A stretch of DNA of 64,000 bases. It comes from Tomocerus qinae (lineage: Eukaryota; Arthropoda; Collembola; Entomobryomorpha; Tomoceridae). The position numbers were made by a program, and so were the translations under genes. Below the pieces are notes generated by a model, which saw nothing but the letters and a program-made list of their open reading frames with translations, was not told the origin of the DNA and ran no database searches. Numbering within the stretch: position 1 is the stretch's first letter; every line of letters starts with the position of its first letter. The stretch is from positions 83,762,001 through 83,826,000 of the forward strand of contig CM034546.1 in assembly GCA_020055645.1 (NCBI GenBank). The letters run 5' to 3'. Shown piece by piece: positions 1 through 11,547 of this stretch.

Positions 1-1130
1 TCACTTTATTGTATCATTTTTAAAATTAAATTAAATTTTTAACTCTGGTTTGTGATTCTAGTTGTTGCTCGTATTTGGCGCGAGCGGGTATTCGTAGGTT
101 GATGATTAAGGGAAAATGAATTGCTATTATTATAATGATGATGTCCCCATCCAGTAAAAATTTCAAAGTCTTAAGTTGATGTTAAAGACATTTGTGTAGC
201 TATTATTATAATGATAATATGGAACTAGCAGTCCAGATGTTGCGGATATAACAAACCTAGCCTAAATGAAATAAACAAATAAGGGGGAATCTGGGAAAAA
301 TGACATTCCACCAGTTTCGAATATAACGATCTAACCTAATAGTTTTTATAGATAACTGTCGAATTTGGTAATTTCATTTAGGTTAGACAGAAAAAACCAC
401 TAATACTTGGGTACAATTCCCTTGTTCGATATCAAATGCATTGGAGAGTTTAAATAGTGTTGTGTATTCTCTATACGTTGGCTGAGGGGAGAGGATAAGT
501 GGATGAGTGGGTTACGATAAAAAAATCCACCATTTTTACCTCCTCCTCCACCTCCACCTCTGCAACCACTGTCTTACTTTAACCAGTAGGTACGCAGCCT
601 TTATAGTTAATTAATTAAAAGATCCATAATATGAAAATGAGTGAGAGGAAGCAGTTTATTTGTCTCCGTCGTCGGATAAAAGAGAATAACACTTAGCAGT
701 ATGCATAATGGTGAGTCAGAGTAACGTAATATTATACCCCAAGTCAAAAATTTGACTCTAATGACTGACTATTAAGTACCGATAATTAATCAAAATACAA
801 TTTCAACACAAAAATATTGACCTTTGGTCGTAATAAACGGCAGTTTTAGAAAATTTTTTGATTCCAGGTTTGAACTCATTGCGCATAGCATCATTATTAA
901 CGTAGTGTCAATGCAAGTTTTTTAAGAGGTTTGAGGAAAATGTCAATATTTTCATGACCAACTGAAAATGTCAATATTTCCATGACCAACTGAAAATATC
1001 AATTTTTCCCTGACCAACTACAGTGGTTCATAGTGATAATCACTGATCACTATATAGAAGAATGCTTTATTGTGCCAATTCATTCTGAAAAGAAGAGGAG
1101 TGCAAAACGAGGGAAAAAACCCAAGACTAA
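1..1130 (+). repeat. Dispersed 1.1 kb repeat, copy A
   Basis: From about position 95 to 1115 this stretch matches 28618-29032 joined to 30776-31340 nearly base for base, apart from an extra 80 bp here around 420-500. No coding sequence is seen. It ends in TCAATATTTCCATGACCAAC short tandem copies (940-1020). It serves as the empty site that defines the foldback insertion at 29033-30775. A purine-rich piece of the family lies inverted at 26763-26830, and a decayed piece lies at 56436-56530. Confidence 0.85.
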
Positions 1131-1570
1131 CTATTTTCATGAAACTATACTTAGTGATTCCGGACATGTATCTGACATTAATTGTTATTAGTATATAATC
1201 TACTCTACATTGGCCAATCCACTTGACATAATTAAATTATTGAGTCATGGTCGTCTCCACTAGTCTAATCATTGAGCTACTTGTGATATAAATTGAGTGA
1301 TGTAGTTGTACAAAAACCAGCATGATTTATTAAAATAGAGACAAATGATTAAATCCGATGAAAACTAAAATTCAGACGAGTGTGCACGTGCGTTGCGTAA
1401 ACGACAGATAACCAATCGCCAAAAAAACGTAGAGAGTAGAGAAGAAGTAATGAGGCAGAACTCAAAATCATCATCTATTAGTCAACCCGCTTTATTTTTT
1501 ATTAATTTTGATCCATCTAAGAGTTGAGCTTTTACAACATGGGATAGATCGGCTTATCCGTTATAAAATT

Positions 1571-1975
1571 GGGCACTAGAAATTAGCTTACGCCGAATAG
1601 AAAATAGCCGAAGCAAAATTTTAGACCACGCCGAATAGAAGTTAGCCTACACCGAAGCATCTGCGCCGAAGCCGAAGGAAAATAGCCGAAGCCGAAGTGG
1701 AAATTAGCATAGCATAAGTTGGTTGAAATTGGCCGACGCCGAATGGAAAATAGCCTACGCCGAAGCAAAACTTAGAAATTGTCGGCGCCGAAGTAAAAAT
1801 ATACCTGCCGACGCCGAATAGAACACAGCCGATGCCGAAGTGGAAAATAGTCGAAGCCGAAGTGGAATTTAGCCGAAGCCGAATAGAAATTAGCCGACGC
1901 CGACGTGGAAATTAGCCGAAACCGACGTGGAAAATCACCGAAGCCGACGTGGAAATCAGCCGAAGCCGAAATAAT
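1571..1975. repeat. Left arm short-repeat array (GCCGAAG / TTAGCCGA)
   Basis: Irregular 12-25 bp units built on GCCGAAGCCGAA-tggaaatTAGCCGA. The complement fills 8880-9606. ORFs across it only translate the repeat. Confidence 0.85.
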
Positions 1976-2084
1976 ATATCTATGCTCCTACAAAATCATA
2001 TGTAATGTCGGTATTTATGATGTCAGGATGGTATTTTTGCATCTATATATGCATGTAGTATGTATGTATGCATAGATGTTTATA

Positions 2085-2256
2085 CAGGGTTGCGCAAAAA
2101 TAACAGGCCATAAGGATTATACAATACATAGCAGTGTGCAAAAATACATTAGAATACAATCCAGAATTACCATGGTTTCTGGTACCCGAATCTAAGTTGT
2201 ATTGCTTACTGAAAATGCATAATCTCCTATGGCCCAGTTATTTTTGCGCAACCCTA
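2085..2256. mobile_element. MITE, TIR CAGGGTTGCGCAAAAATAAC, TA target duplication
   Basis: 172 bp with inverted ends CAGGGTTGCGCAAAAATAAC and GTTATTTTTGCGCAACCCT. TA flanks both sides (2083-2084 and 2257-2258). TA duplication and a CAGGGT start are typical of Tc1/mariner-type MITEs. The mirror copy sits in the other arm of the 8 kb foldback at 8567-8746. Confidence 0.8.
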
Positions 2257-2960
2257 TATGTAATATGTATGTATGCATGGATGTGTATATGTAGTTTGTA
2301 TGTATGCATGGATGTGTATATGTAGTTTGTATGTATGCATGGATGTGTATAATATGTAGTTTGTATGTATGCATGGATGTGTATATATAGTTTGTATGTA
2401 TGCATGGATGTATAGATGTAATATGTATGTATGCATGGATGTGTATATGTAGTTTGTATGTATGCATGGATGTGTATATATAGTTTGTATGTATGCATGG
2501 ATGTATAGATGTAATATGTATGTATGCATGGATGTGTATATGTAGTTTGTATGTATGCATGGATGTATAGATGTAATATGAAGTATGCATGGATGTATAC
2601 ATATAGTATGTATGTATGCCATGATGTAGTATGTATGTATGCATGGATGTATATATTTAATATGTATGTATGTATGGATGTATACATATAGTATTTATGT
2701 ATGTATGGATGTAGTATGAATGTAGCAGGGATGTAGTATGAATGTAGCAGGGATGTAGTATGTATGTATGCATGGATGTATATATGTAATATGTATGTAT
2801 GCATGGATAAATACATGTAGTTTGTATGTATGCATGCATGTGTATATGTAATATGTATTTATTCATTTTTAGATATATGTAGTATTCATGTTTGCATGAA
2901 TGTATATATATAGTATGTGTGTATGTATGTATGTATGTAGTAGGTACATGTATATGTAGT
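2257..2960. repeat. Minisatellite GTATGTATGCATGGATGTGT, left arm
   Basis: About 700 bp of 20-35 bp units built on GTATGTATGCATGGATGTAT plus ATATGTAG. It is open in several minus frames only because it is repetitive. The right arm (7915-8566) carries the complementary array. Confidence 0.9.
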
Positions 2961-2984
2961 TACTATTGCTACTAATTATATTAA

Positions 2985-3548
2985 GGTCATATAAAGTACC
3001 TCTATATTAAAATTAATTTATATTAGAGTGTATTAAAGACTTTATACCAGACATTTGAAATAGTTAAAACAAATAAACTCAAACTTATGCACTAAAAATA
3101 CTACCATAAGACTATATTATTATGTAAATTTATTTTCGTAATCCGAGTAATGTGGATAAGGGAAATTGAATATTTAAATAGTAGTAGATATGCTTTTGCA
3201 TTAATAAATGAAAGCAAAAGGTTTTATGTTATCTTAAGTTGTATTATATTTGGTTACATAATAATAGACTCATTGGCTCCAAAGCAACCAAGTAGGCAAA
3301 ATGGTTAGATGACTGACAAGCAGACATTGATACCTACACATTGACATATTCATGTGTAATTTTGCGGTTTTACTAGAATAGTTATTGGGTTGTATTATAT
3401 TAAGTTTTATTATTGATATAATATATTAGGTTATTATGTATTAGCTTATATTAAGTTATGTGTTAGTTATATTAAGATTTATCATATTAAGTTATATTAC
3501 GATCATATTAAATACCTCTATATTAAGATTATTTTATATTAGGGTGTA
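2985..3548. repeat. AT-rich core sequence with duplicated segment
   Basis: 2985-3090 (CCTCTATATTAAAATTAATT, then TTAAAGACTTTATACCAGAC) recurs as two halves at 3490-3548 and 4569-4625 on either side of the element at 3549-4568. It therefore shows the uninterrupted form of that insertion site. No gene is seen. Confidence 0.75.
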
Positions 3549-4568
3549 CAGGGTGTCAAACTAGGATTCAGGCCCTATGTATCTAAAGAACCGTAAGTAG
3601 CACGACAAAACCGTTGACACCAATCGAAAGCCCGTGCAAAGTTACATTGAACCACCCGTTTTCATCAAATTATTCCTACGCATTCGCTTACACCAGCAGT
3701 TCTCCCAGAAAAAGTTGAAAATAAAAATAAATTACTAGCTAATTCGTGATTCGTTACCAAATCTGTCGCGGGGGCTGAATTTAGGCAGCGGTACTGTGTT
3801 GCCACTGTTTCCGCTGTTGCCGCCGGGAGGTATGGGGGTGAGCGGCAACAGCATAATAGCGGAGACAGTGGCAACAACGGCAACAGTGGCGACATGCTAC
3901 AACCACTGGCGGCAACAGTGGCGACACGCTATAACCACTAGCGGCGACACGCTATAACCACTTGCGGCAACAGCGGCGACACGCTGCAACCACTAGCGGC
4001 AACAGAGTCACATTAATCTGATTTCCTCTGTTGCCGCTAAACCTAATATAAGCCAGTGCACTGTTGCTCAGAGGAAACCAGATTAATGTGTCTCTGTTGC
4101 CGCTGGTCAGTGTTGCCGCTAGTGGTTGCAGCGTGTCGCCGCTGTTGCTGCAAGTGGTTGTAGCGTGTCGCCGCTGTTGCCGCAAGTGGTTGTAGCGTGT
4201 CGCCACTGTTGCTGCCAGGGGTTCTAGCGTGTCGCCACTGTTGCCGTTGTTGCCACTTTCTCCGCTATTATGCTGTTGCCGCTCACCCCCATACCTCCCA
4301 ACGGCAACGGCGGCAACAGCGGCAACACAGTACCGCTGCCTAAATTCAGCCCCCGCGACAGATTTGGTCACGAATTAGATAGTAATTTATTTATATTTTC
4401 AACTTTTTTTGGGAGAACTGCTGGTGTAAGCGAATGCGTAGGAATAAGTTGATAAAAACCGGCGTTTCAATGTAACTTTGCACGGGCTTTCGATTGGTAT
4501 CAACGGTTTTGTCGTGCTACTTACGGTTCTTTAGATACATAGGGCCTGAATCCTAGTTTGACACCCTG
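3549..4568. mobile_element. Palindromic element, CAGGGTGTCAAACTAGG ends, TA target duplication
   Basis: 1020 bp. The ends are CAGGGTGTCAAACTAGGATT and its complement, with arms matching for about 150 bp. TA flanks both sides (3547-3548; 4569-4570), and the empty site is seen at 2985-3090. The interior is a palindromic array of GCGGCAACAGTGGCGACACG units, GC-rich in an AT-rich region. It is non-autonomous: ORFs across it are repeat translations. Confidence 0.85.
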
Positions 4569-4727
4569 TATTAAAGATTTCATATTAGACATTTGAAATA
4601 GTTAAAACAAATAAACTCAAACTTGATTGATTTCTGATAACCACTATATAAACTGCATTCAGTAATCTAAAATTGAATATCACAACTACATCTACACACA
4701 AACTACATATACAAGCACCTACTACAT

Positions 4728-5619
4728 GATTCACCCCCGAATTGTCAACCCTTTTTTGTCAACACGAAAAATTTTTTGTCAACACCAAGTTTCTTTATTG
4801 TCAACATAACCAAGGCCATGTTGTCCTGTTTTGTCAACAGCAATTATTATTCAATGCAATATTTTAAAAGAATTAGTTACGGTAAATAATCAGTCAAGTA
4901 AAAATCATGTAAAAAGTAATGCTAGATCACTTGTAAAGTGTAAATGTAAAAAATCAGATCATTTCATCTCACAAAAATATTGTAACAATTTTTCATAATT
5001 TGTCCGCTATCGTATAAATCCACTCCGAAAATGACGTTTTTGATTTATTGCGAACTATTTTTTTAGGCGTTTGGTATACTTTACAGTTTACTGAGTTGTT
5101 TACTGAGGAGTATAACTTTTTCAGATTATTTACGGTTGTAAATATTAACATCTCGTTGCTTGAGTTACAACAGTCATACCACATAAATGGATCGCCTCTC
5201 AAAGTTTCGACGTCCGATAAATTCAAAAGTGACACATGTTGAGGATCTCGAAACACACAATCGTTAACTTTGTAGGAGTGAATGTACTTTTTTAGCAAGT
5301 GTTCTGGTGGAAGTAGTGCCTGCGTTTCTAAATCTTGATCTCTAGTAAACTGCATCGTAGATCAGATATTTAAATAACTGATACCGCAAAGAATGTTATT
5401 GCACACCGCCGTAAGTTACACCGTCGTGTGCAACCACACTCATATTTGTTATTCCTACTTCTTAAATAAAGACTTGTACCTACGAAAAAACTTGTGTTGA
5501 CAAAAAGTCTAAATGGGTTGATTTGTGTTGACAAAAAGGTGTTGACGACCAAAGGGGTCAAAATTGTGTTGACAATTCGGTGTTGACAAAAAGGTGTTGA
5601 CAATTTGGGGTGGTCCCCC
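4728..5619. mobile_element. Foldback family GTTGACAA, copy 1
   Basis: The arms consist of TTTTTGTCAACACC units on the left (4740-4850) and GGTGTTGACAAAAA units on the right (5490-5610). Tips are GATTCACCCCC and GGGGTGGTCCCC. The flanking 8-mer TACTACAT occurs on both sides (4720-4727; 5620-5627), although the surrounding TACATA repeats weaken that evidence. A 120-aa minus ORF at 4993-5355 lies in the core and resembles nothing I know. Copy 2 is at 18411-19135. Confidence 0.75.
4993..5355 (-). CDS. Unrecognised ORF in foldback core
   Basis: A 120-aa reading frame starts with ATG at 5355 and is rich in Asn, Ser and Leu. It is the only non-repetitive ORF inside the 892-bp foldback at 4728-5619. 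I recognise no domain, signal peptide or membrane segment. It could be a chance ORF or a relic of a captured gene. The related element at 18411-19135 has no equivalent ORF, which argues against an element-encoded function. Confidence 0.2.
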   Translation of the reverse strand: MQFTRDQDLETQALLPPEHLLKKYIHSYKVNDCVFRDPQHVSLLNLSDVETLRGDPFMWYDCCNSSNEMLIFTTVNNLKKLYSSVNNSVNCKVYQTPKKIVRNKSKTSFSEWIYTIADKL

Positions 5620-5683
5620 TACTACATACATACATACATACACACATACTATATATATACATCCATGGAAACATGCATACTAC

Positions 5684-7906
5684 ATATGTTGGGTTGGGAC
5701 GAATAGGGAATTAACTCGTTCGTAATGTATTAACCAGTTGCTATGAATTCAAAAATTGGAATAATTTAGTGATTTTCATGGTTTCGTATTTTGGAAAAAA
5801 ATTGCAGAGCAAAAGACACTACTTTTGAAAATAGTTATCAGACCATGTTTACTTTTTAGCTCGCCTGAGGAAACGAGCTTAGAGAACCACACAGTACGTA
5901 CGTCTGCCCGCCAACCCTGTAACTTTTGAATGCATTAACAGAAATTGATCAAACTCGTGACAAACGTTGCTAATGGACCTGTGACGTTATGGTTATGGTC
6001 CCATTCATTCAATAAGTTGCAGAGATACCATGAGCTCACTTAGTCTTCATTTTGATAGTCAAAGTGAAAAATGGTCCAAAACAAAGTCTAAACGTGTTCT
6101 CAGTAAATTGTTAACTATAAAGTTTAAAATTTTGCATGCCGCTTCTAACACATTCTAACCGAAATTTGTCTACAAAAATAAAATTTCGAATTTTTAGTAA
6201 ATGTGATAGTCAAAATTACACTTTTTAAATCTCTGTCGATTTTAATGGTCAATATTAAAGGTAACCCATGCACGGCCCTTCACAAGGGATTTTGCTTAAG
6301 TCAGTTAGGTTAAGGAGTGCTACCGAAAGCATTATGCATTAGTTTGCGTAGATCCACATTCTGTGCTGTACTCTCCCGAAGCGCTCTGCCTCCTTTGACA
6401 GACAAGTACAGCGCGCGACTCTGCACTCTGCACTGAGTGGTTCTTCGCAGTTTTTGTCTGTACTTCCCATGCCAATTCGAAAATTTCAAATGCTCATTGA
6501 TTTATTGTTATAATTGATTTATATCAATAAATACTTTATGTAAAAAAATATTGTTGGCATTTTTGGAAACTCTGATTTAATAACAAGGACTTGTGTCTCC
6601 AATTCCTATATTATTATTTGTCTCTCGTCAAAATTGTTAGTCAAGCAACCGCGCCACTTTTCTGGCAACTACTTTTTTTGAAACATTAATTTCTCCTAAA
6701 CTAAGAACCTTTATGAAAATATTGGACACACAAGTCCTAGTTATTAAAACATAGTTTCCAAAAATCTCAACCAAAGAATTTTTATAAGGTATTTATTGAG
6801 TTATTTATGATATTTATGATCATTTAGAGCACAAAAATACATCAGAACGCTTATTAAGGGGCATTGTACAGGTTACCCTTAATCTAATTTTAATAGCCAA
6901 TATTAATCAACTTTAATTTATGTTGATTCTAATGCTCAATATTATTCAGCTTTACTTTCTGTTGATTCTAATGCTCAATATTATTCAACTTTAATTTCTT
7001 TTGATTTTAAATACCAATATTAATCAACTTTAATTATCTGTTGATTTTAATACTTAATATTAATCAATTTATATTTTCTGTTGATTTTAATGGTCAATAT
7101 TTTTGATTTTCTGTTGATTTTAATGGTAAATATTTTTTGGTTTCCTGTTGATTTTAATGATCAATATTTTTTTATTTTCTGTTGATTTTAATGGTTAATA
7201 TTTTTTGATTTTCTGTTGATTTTAATGGTTAATATTTTTTGATTTTTTGTTGATTTTAATGGAGAAAATGTTTTTATTTTCTGTTGATTTTAATGGTTAA
7301 TATTTTTTGATTTTCTGTTGATTTTAATGGAGAAAATTTTTTTATTTTCTGTTGATTTTAATGGTTAATATTTTTTGATTTTCTGTTGATTTTAATGGTT
7401 AATATTTTTTGATTTTCTGTTGATTTTAATGGAGAAATTTTTTTTATTTTCTGTTGATTTTAATGGAGAAATTTTTTTTATTTTCTGTTGATTTTAATGG
7501 TTAATATTTTTTGATTTTCTGTTGATTTTAATGTTAGCATAAAAGCATTTTAATGTTGGAATAAAGCAGAAGCAACAGAAGCGAGCTTCTGTTGCTGCTT
7601 GAGTTGAGGTTACCTGCTAGTATAGTTAGCTTCTGCAACGCATTTACCGTAATCTTATGACCATGATACCCTGTTAACGAAGCAAAAGGAACGGAATGAG
7701 TAATTTGGAACTGTTTTGACTGTACCAAGGCGAAGAGATAACATTTTGTAAGATGTACCCAATAAAATCGAAACGCACGATTTTATTCCGCAATAATTTA
7801 TTACCAACACGAAACCATGTCGAAATTTTCCTGAAAATTGCCCCTTAGTTACGAAATTAAAATATTACGAACGAGTTAATTCCCTTTTAGCCCAAACGGT
7901 TCATAT
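5684..7906. mobile_element. Foldback element with GAATTAACTCGTTCGTAAT arms
   Basis: The left end (5690-5730) contains GGGAATTAACTCGTTCGTAA. The exact complement lies at 7863-7884, and the flanking bases GGTTGGG/CCCAAAC also pair partly. The core is about 2.2 kb, non-coding, and includes the minisatellite at 6890-7540. It lies between the two TACATA arrays of the 8 kb foldback, so it is nested in that element. No clean target duplication is seen. Confidence 0.6.
6890..7540. repeat. Minisatellite TTTTCTGTTGATTTTAATGG
   Basis: Units of about 32-40 bp: TTTTCTGTTGATTTTAATGG followed by TTAATATTTTTTGA or GAGAAATTTTTTTTA, decaying at the left edge. The same core, inverted, makes the array at 62760-63310. 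Confidence 0.9.
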
Positions 7907-7914
7907 ATCTAACC

Positions 7915-8566
7915 ATGCATAAATACATATAACATATACACATGCATGCATACATACAAACTATATGTATTTATCCATGCATACATACATATTACATATA
8001 TACATACTACATCCATGCATACATACATACTACATCCATGCTTACATACATACTACATCCATGCATACATACATACTACATCCATGCATACATACATACT
8101 ACATCCATGCATACATAAATACTACATCCATGCATACATACATACTACATCCATGCATGCATACATATTACATCCATGCATACATACATACTACATCCAT
8201 GCATACATACATACTACATCCATGCATACATACATACTACATCCATGCATACGTACATACTATATGTATACATCCATGCATACATACATACTACATCATT
8301 GCATACATACATACTACATCATTGCATACATACATACTACATCATTGCATACATACATACTACATCATTGCATACATACATACTACATCATTGCATACAT
8401 ACATACTACATCATTGCATACATACATACTACATCATTGCATACATACATACTACATCATTGCATACATACATACTACATCATTGCATACATACATACTA
8501 AATGTATACATCCATGCATACATACATATTACATATACACATCCATGCATACATACATATTACATA
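7915..8566. repeat. Minisatellite CATGCATACATACATACTAC, right arm
   Basis: About 650 bp of CATGCATACATACATACTAC and CATTGCATACATACATACTA units. It is the complement of the array at 2257-2960 and forms the inner part of the right arm of the 8 kb foldback. Confidence 0.9.
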
Positions 8567-8746
8567 TAGGGTTGCGCAAAAATAACTGGGCCATAGGAGA
8601 TTATGCAATACAAGATTGTCAGTAAGCAATACAACTTAGATTCGGGTACCAGAAACCATGGCAATTCTGGATTGTATTCTAATGTATTTTTGCACACTGC
8701 TATGTATTGTATAATCCTTATGGCCAGTTATTTTTGCGCAACCCTG
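8567..8746. mobile_element. MITE, mirror copy of 2085-2256
   Basis: 180 bp with (C/T)AGGGTTGCGCAAAAATAAC ends and TA on both sides (8565-8566; 8747-8748). It is the inverted partner of the MITE in the left arm. The shared first-base change at the inner end shows that both copies descend from one insertion that was duplicated with the arm. Confidence 0.8.
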
Positions 8747-8879
8747 TATAAACATCTATGCATACATACATACTACATGCATATATAGATGCAAAAATAC
8801 CATCCTGGCATCATAAATACCGACATTAGATATGATTTTGTAGGAACATAGATATGATTTTGTAGGAACATAGATATAT

Positions 8880-9606
8880 TATTTCGGCTTCGGCTGATTT
8901 CCACTTCGGCTTCGGTTATTTTCTACTTCGGCTTCGGAGGTGACATTCACACCACATCTTCGGCAATTTATGCTTCGGCATCGGCGTATGCTAATTTCCA
9001 CTTCGGCTTCGGTGATTTTCCACTTCGGCTTCGGTTAATTTCCACGTCGGCGTCGGCTACTTTCTATTCGGCTAAATTCCACTTCGGCTTCGGCTACTTT
9101 CCACTTCGGCGTCGGCTGTGTTCTATTCGGCTTCGGCGGTGACATTCACACCACAACTTCGGCAAACTATGCTTCGGCATCGGCGTATGCTAATTTCCAG
9201 TTAGGCTTCGGTTATTTTCCACGTCGGTTTCGGCTAATTTCCACGTCGGCGTCGGCTAATTTCTATTCGGCTTCGGCTAAATTCCACTTCGGCTTCGACT
9301 ATTTTCCACTTCGGCATCGGCTGTGTTCTATTCGGCGTCGGCAGGTATATTTTTACTTCGGCGCCGACAATTTCTAAGTTTTGCTTCGGCGTAGGCTATT
9401 TTCCATTCGGCGTCGGCCAATTTCAACCAACTTATGCTATGCTAATTTCCACTTCGGCTTCGGCTATTTTCCTTCGGCTTCGGCGCAGATGCTTCGGTGT
9501 AGGCTAACTTCTATTCGGCGTGGTCTAAAATTTCACTTCGGCTTCGGCTATTTTTCACTTCGGCGTGTGCTATTTTCTATTCGGCGTAAGCTAATTTCTA
9601 GTACCC
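8880..9606. repeat. Right arm short-repeat array (CTTCGGCTTCGG)
   Basis: Complement of 1571-1975, but longer. It includes a duplicated GGTGACATTCACACCACA segment (8938 and 9140) absent from the left arm, so the arms have expanded unequally. Confidence 0.85.
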
Positions 9607-9667
9607 AGTAAGCCCTAGTCGGCCGAGCAGTGAATGCATGCAATAGCAACACTAGAAAGCAAAGGTA

Positions 9668-10375
9668 GAGAGAGAGAGAGTAGAGTAGAGTAGAGCTCTT
9701 TAGTGTTTTTCAGGCTTTATGCCTATTACACAGAGCAGCCCCGGTATTTTTATTTTAACTCTCATTTAACTGCTCTTCTGCCACCCCATGTGAGCCGACC
9801 CTATCCCCACACACACAATCAGAAGCGACAAGTCGAACCTAACATTTACGTTTGGGTATCAGTTACACTGACCAAGCACACAGGAGTGTCGACTCACACT
9901 ATGACAGTCCAGCAGAGTTATATTATACGAAGCTATTTTACTTTTCTTTATTGTGGCTTGTTTGGCTATGTTGATACCGTGTGATAGTCAGATGCATCCA
10001 CTGCGTAATCTAATTTCGACCAGGCTCCTTTCGGGAGTACACCTATTGACTATCCACCCAGCCATATCAACTTTAAGACACCAAACTGATAAGTACTGAC
10101 CCAAGATAGGTAAATGAGCAGGCCATAGCACAGTCATGACGATACATGCCGGTAATCACGAAGATACACCACAGGCCATACTCATCTACACTATTCCCAG
10201 GATTTGTACCCCAAGTTACCTCGATGTTAATGAGGCATTGCTTGGTAGGAAGGGACTTTATGCAGGTAACACATTAGGTAGATTTGAACCCATACAGGTC
10301 GATCTGAACCAGCTACCTTTTGCACAGCGGCACACAGAGTCAAGAGACTCTGTCATTTAACCACTTTGCCTCCCT
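9668..10375 (-). mobile_element. tRNA-derived SINE with 17-bp target duplication
   Basis: ACTAGAAAGCAAAGGTA is repeated exactly on both sides (9651-9667; 10376-10392). Read on the minus strand, the 5' end starts at 10375 with AGGGAGGCAAAGTGGTTAAA, a tRNA-like A-box region. B-box-like GGTTCAGATCGACC and GGTTCAAATCTACC follow at about 10294-10307 and 10281-10294. The 3' tail is a CTCTA/CT simple repeat (9668-9698). It is 708 bp long and non-coding; the ORFs inside it are incidental. It would be transcribed by RNA polymerase III and mobilised by a LINE. Confidence 0.75.
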
Positions 10376-10593
10376 ACTAGAAAGCAAAGGTATTGCTGGT
10401 GATGTTGAGATGCAATGCACATGTAAATACCTACACTAGCTAGCCCACCACCTACACACCAACGCTCGCACTTCGTAGACCATCTCATTTCATAAAATAC
10501 CGTATTAATCGATTTAGTTCCCCATATCATAATAATTCCCCATGTGGGGAACTATAAGAACATTTTTGACCACAAAATGGTTGGGAAGAACCA

Positions 10594-10622
10594 AATGGGA
10601 GTTCCCCTGGGGAACTCCCATT
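10594..10622. repeat. Perfect 29-bp palindrome
   Basis: AATGGGAGTTCCCC and its exact complement are separated by one T. A second short inverted motif (TTCCCCATGTGGGGAA) lies just upstream at 10537-10552. Function is unknown; this may be the relic of a small hairpin element. Confidence 0.7.
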
Positions 10623-10628
10623 ATAGGC

Positions 10629-11547
10629 TAGTTATGGTATGGTATGGTTTATTGACAAGTTTGAATAACTGTTACAATTGAATATCACAACATGTTTTCT
10701 GCCATCATTGTCACTACTCGCTACTATTAGTGAAACACGGTTGTTGTATTAAATTATTAAATTATATTTACTTACGATTATCTTAAAATGGTCATTGTCA
10801 TTTATGTCAGTTATTTACTTAAATCATACTCCTAGTCATATCAATTTTCAAGTTAAAGGTAATAGTAATTAGGTTTTGTAGACATCCGATTTTTAACTAT
10901 GTGTTTTCTCACTGCTTTATCTAATACATTAAAGTTATCACTGTTTTGTATACAATTAGGTAACAAGTTCCACATTTGAGCGTTTCGGTAGCAAAATGCC
11001 TTTCTTCCAAATTCTGTTTTAAAATCGGGGACCACTAGGTTGAGGCAACTTCTCAAAGCTCGCAATGGTTCATGTTTTTTGTAGTCGGTTTCAATTTCGT
11101 GTCGCAGAAAAGGTTGTTCTCGAATAACATGTATGTATATAAATTGCAAAGTACTAAGATTACACTTTTCTTTAACAGTCATTAAGTTGGATATTTCTAA
11201 GGCATCATATGTTTGCTTGGTGTTACATAATTTGGTTTTACCAGAGATGTTTTTAGCTATGTTAAAAATTATTGCATCAAGTTTGTTAATTTTTGTTGCG
11301 CATATTTTTCCCCATATTGGCAAGCAGTAGTCTAATATCGATATTACTAGTGAGTTAATGAACAGTTTCGTTTGATGTTTTGTAAAAAACTTTTTATATT
11401 TAAATATTAACTTGGTTCTTGCCTTCATTTTGGCTATTACATTGTCAGTATGTGTATTCCAGTTTAATTTTTCGCCTAATGTAATACCTAAATATATAAA
11501 GGTACTAACTTGTTCAATTATGTTATCACCAACTATTAGGATTATTG
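10629..11547 (-). mobile_element. LINE A, 3' portion (C-terminal ORF2 and tail)
   Basis: This is the 3' part of an old minus-strand non-LTR retrotransposon. It ends at about 10629 with a CCATACCATACCATAA tail. A 191-aa ORF (10853-11428) and its in-frame upstream extension encode the C-terminal region that follows reverse transcriptase in Jockey/CR1-type ORF2 (motifs STFIYLGITLGEKLNWNTH, LPIWG and RNAQMWNLLP). The 5' continuation is at 16378-16830, beyond the younger LINE. At the junction the codons join in frame when one copy of the 19-bp duplication is removed. Confidence 0.85.
10853..11545 (-). pseudogene. LINE A ORF2 C-terminal fragment
   Basis: Open from the insertion junction down to the stop at 10853 (230 codons). 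It contains the post-RT segment of a Jockey/CR1-like ORF2: a YLGI motif, a long helical thumb-like region and the terminal W-N-LP motif. It is cut from its catalytic RT part by the LINE at 11548-16377, so it cannot give a functional enzyme here. Confidence 0.8.

Larger units (their letters stand above)
1571..9606. mobile_element. Giant 8 kb foldback (long inverted repeat) element
   Basis: The ends are inverted copies: GGGCACTAGAAATTAGCTTA at the left and its complement (one mismatch) at 9587-9606. The arms run 1571-2960 and 7915-9606. In order from the tip they hold GCCGAAGCCGAA-type short repeats (1580-1975; 8880-9600), a 0.1 kb unique stretch, a 172-180 bp MITE present in both arms, and a TACATACATGCA-type minisatellite. 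The core holds three other hairpin elements. No transposase ORF is present. No clear target duplication is visible at the ends; CTAG next to both ends is palindromic and therefore ambiguous. Confidence 0.75.

Noticed and set aside
2192..2866. Several Tyr/His/Ile-rich minus ORFs up to 192 aa
   Set aside because: They are translations of the TACATACATGCA minisatellite, with mirror ORFs at 7946-8625.
10281..10375. tRNA gene on the minus strand
   Set aside because: A- and B-box-like motifs belong to the head of a SINE with a 17-bp target duplication; no cloverleaf with proper acceptor pairing is visible.
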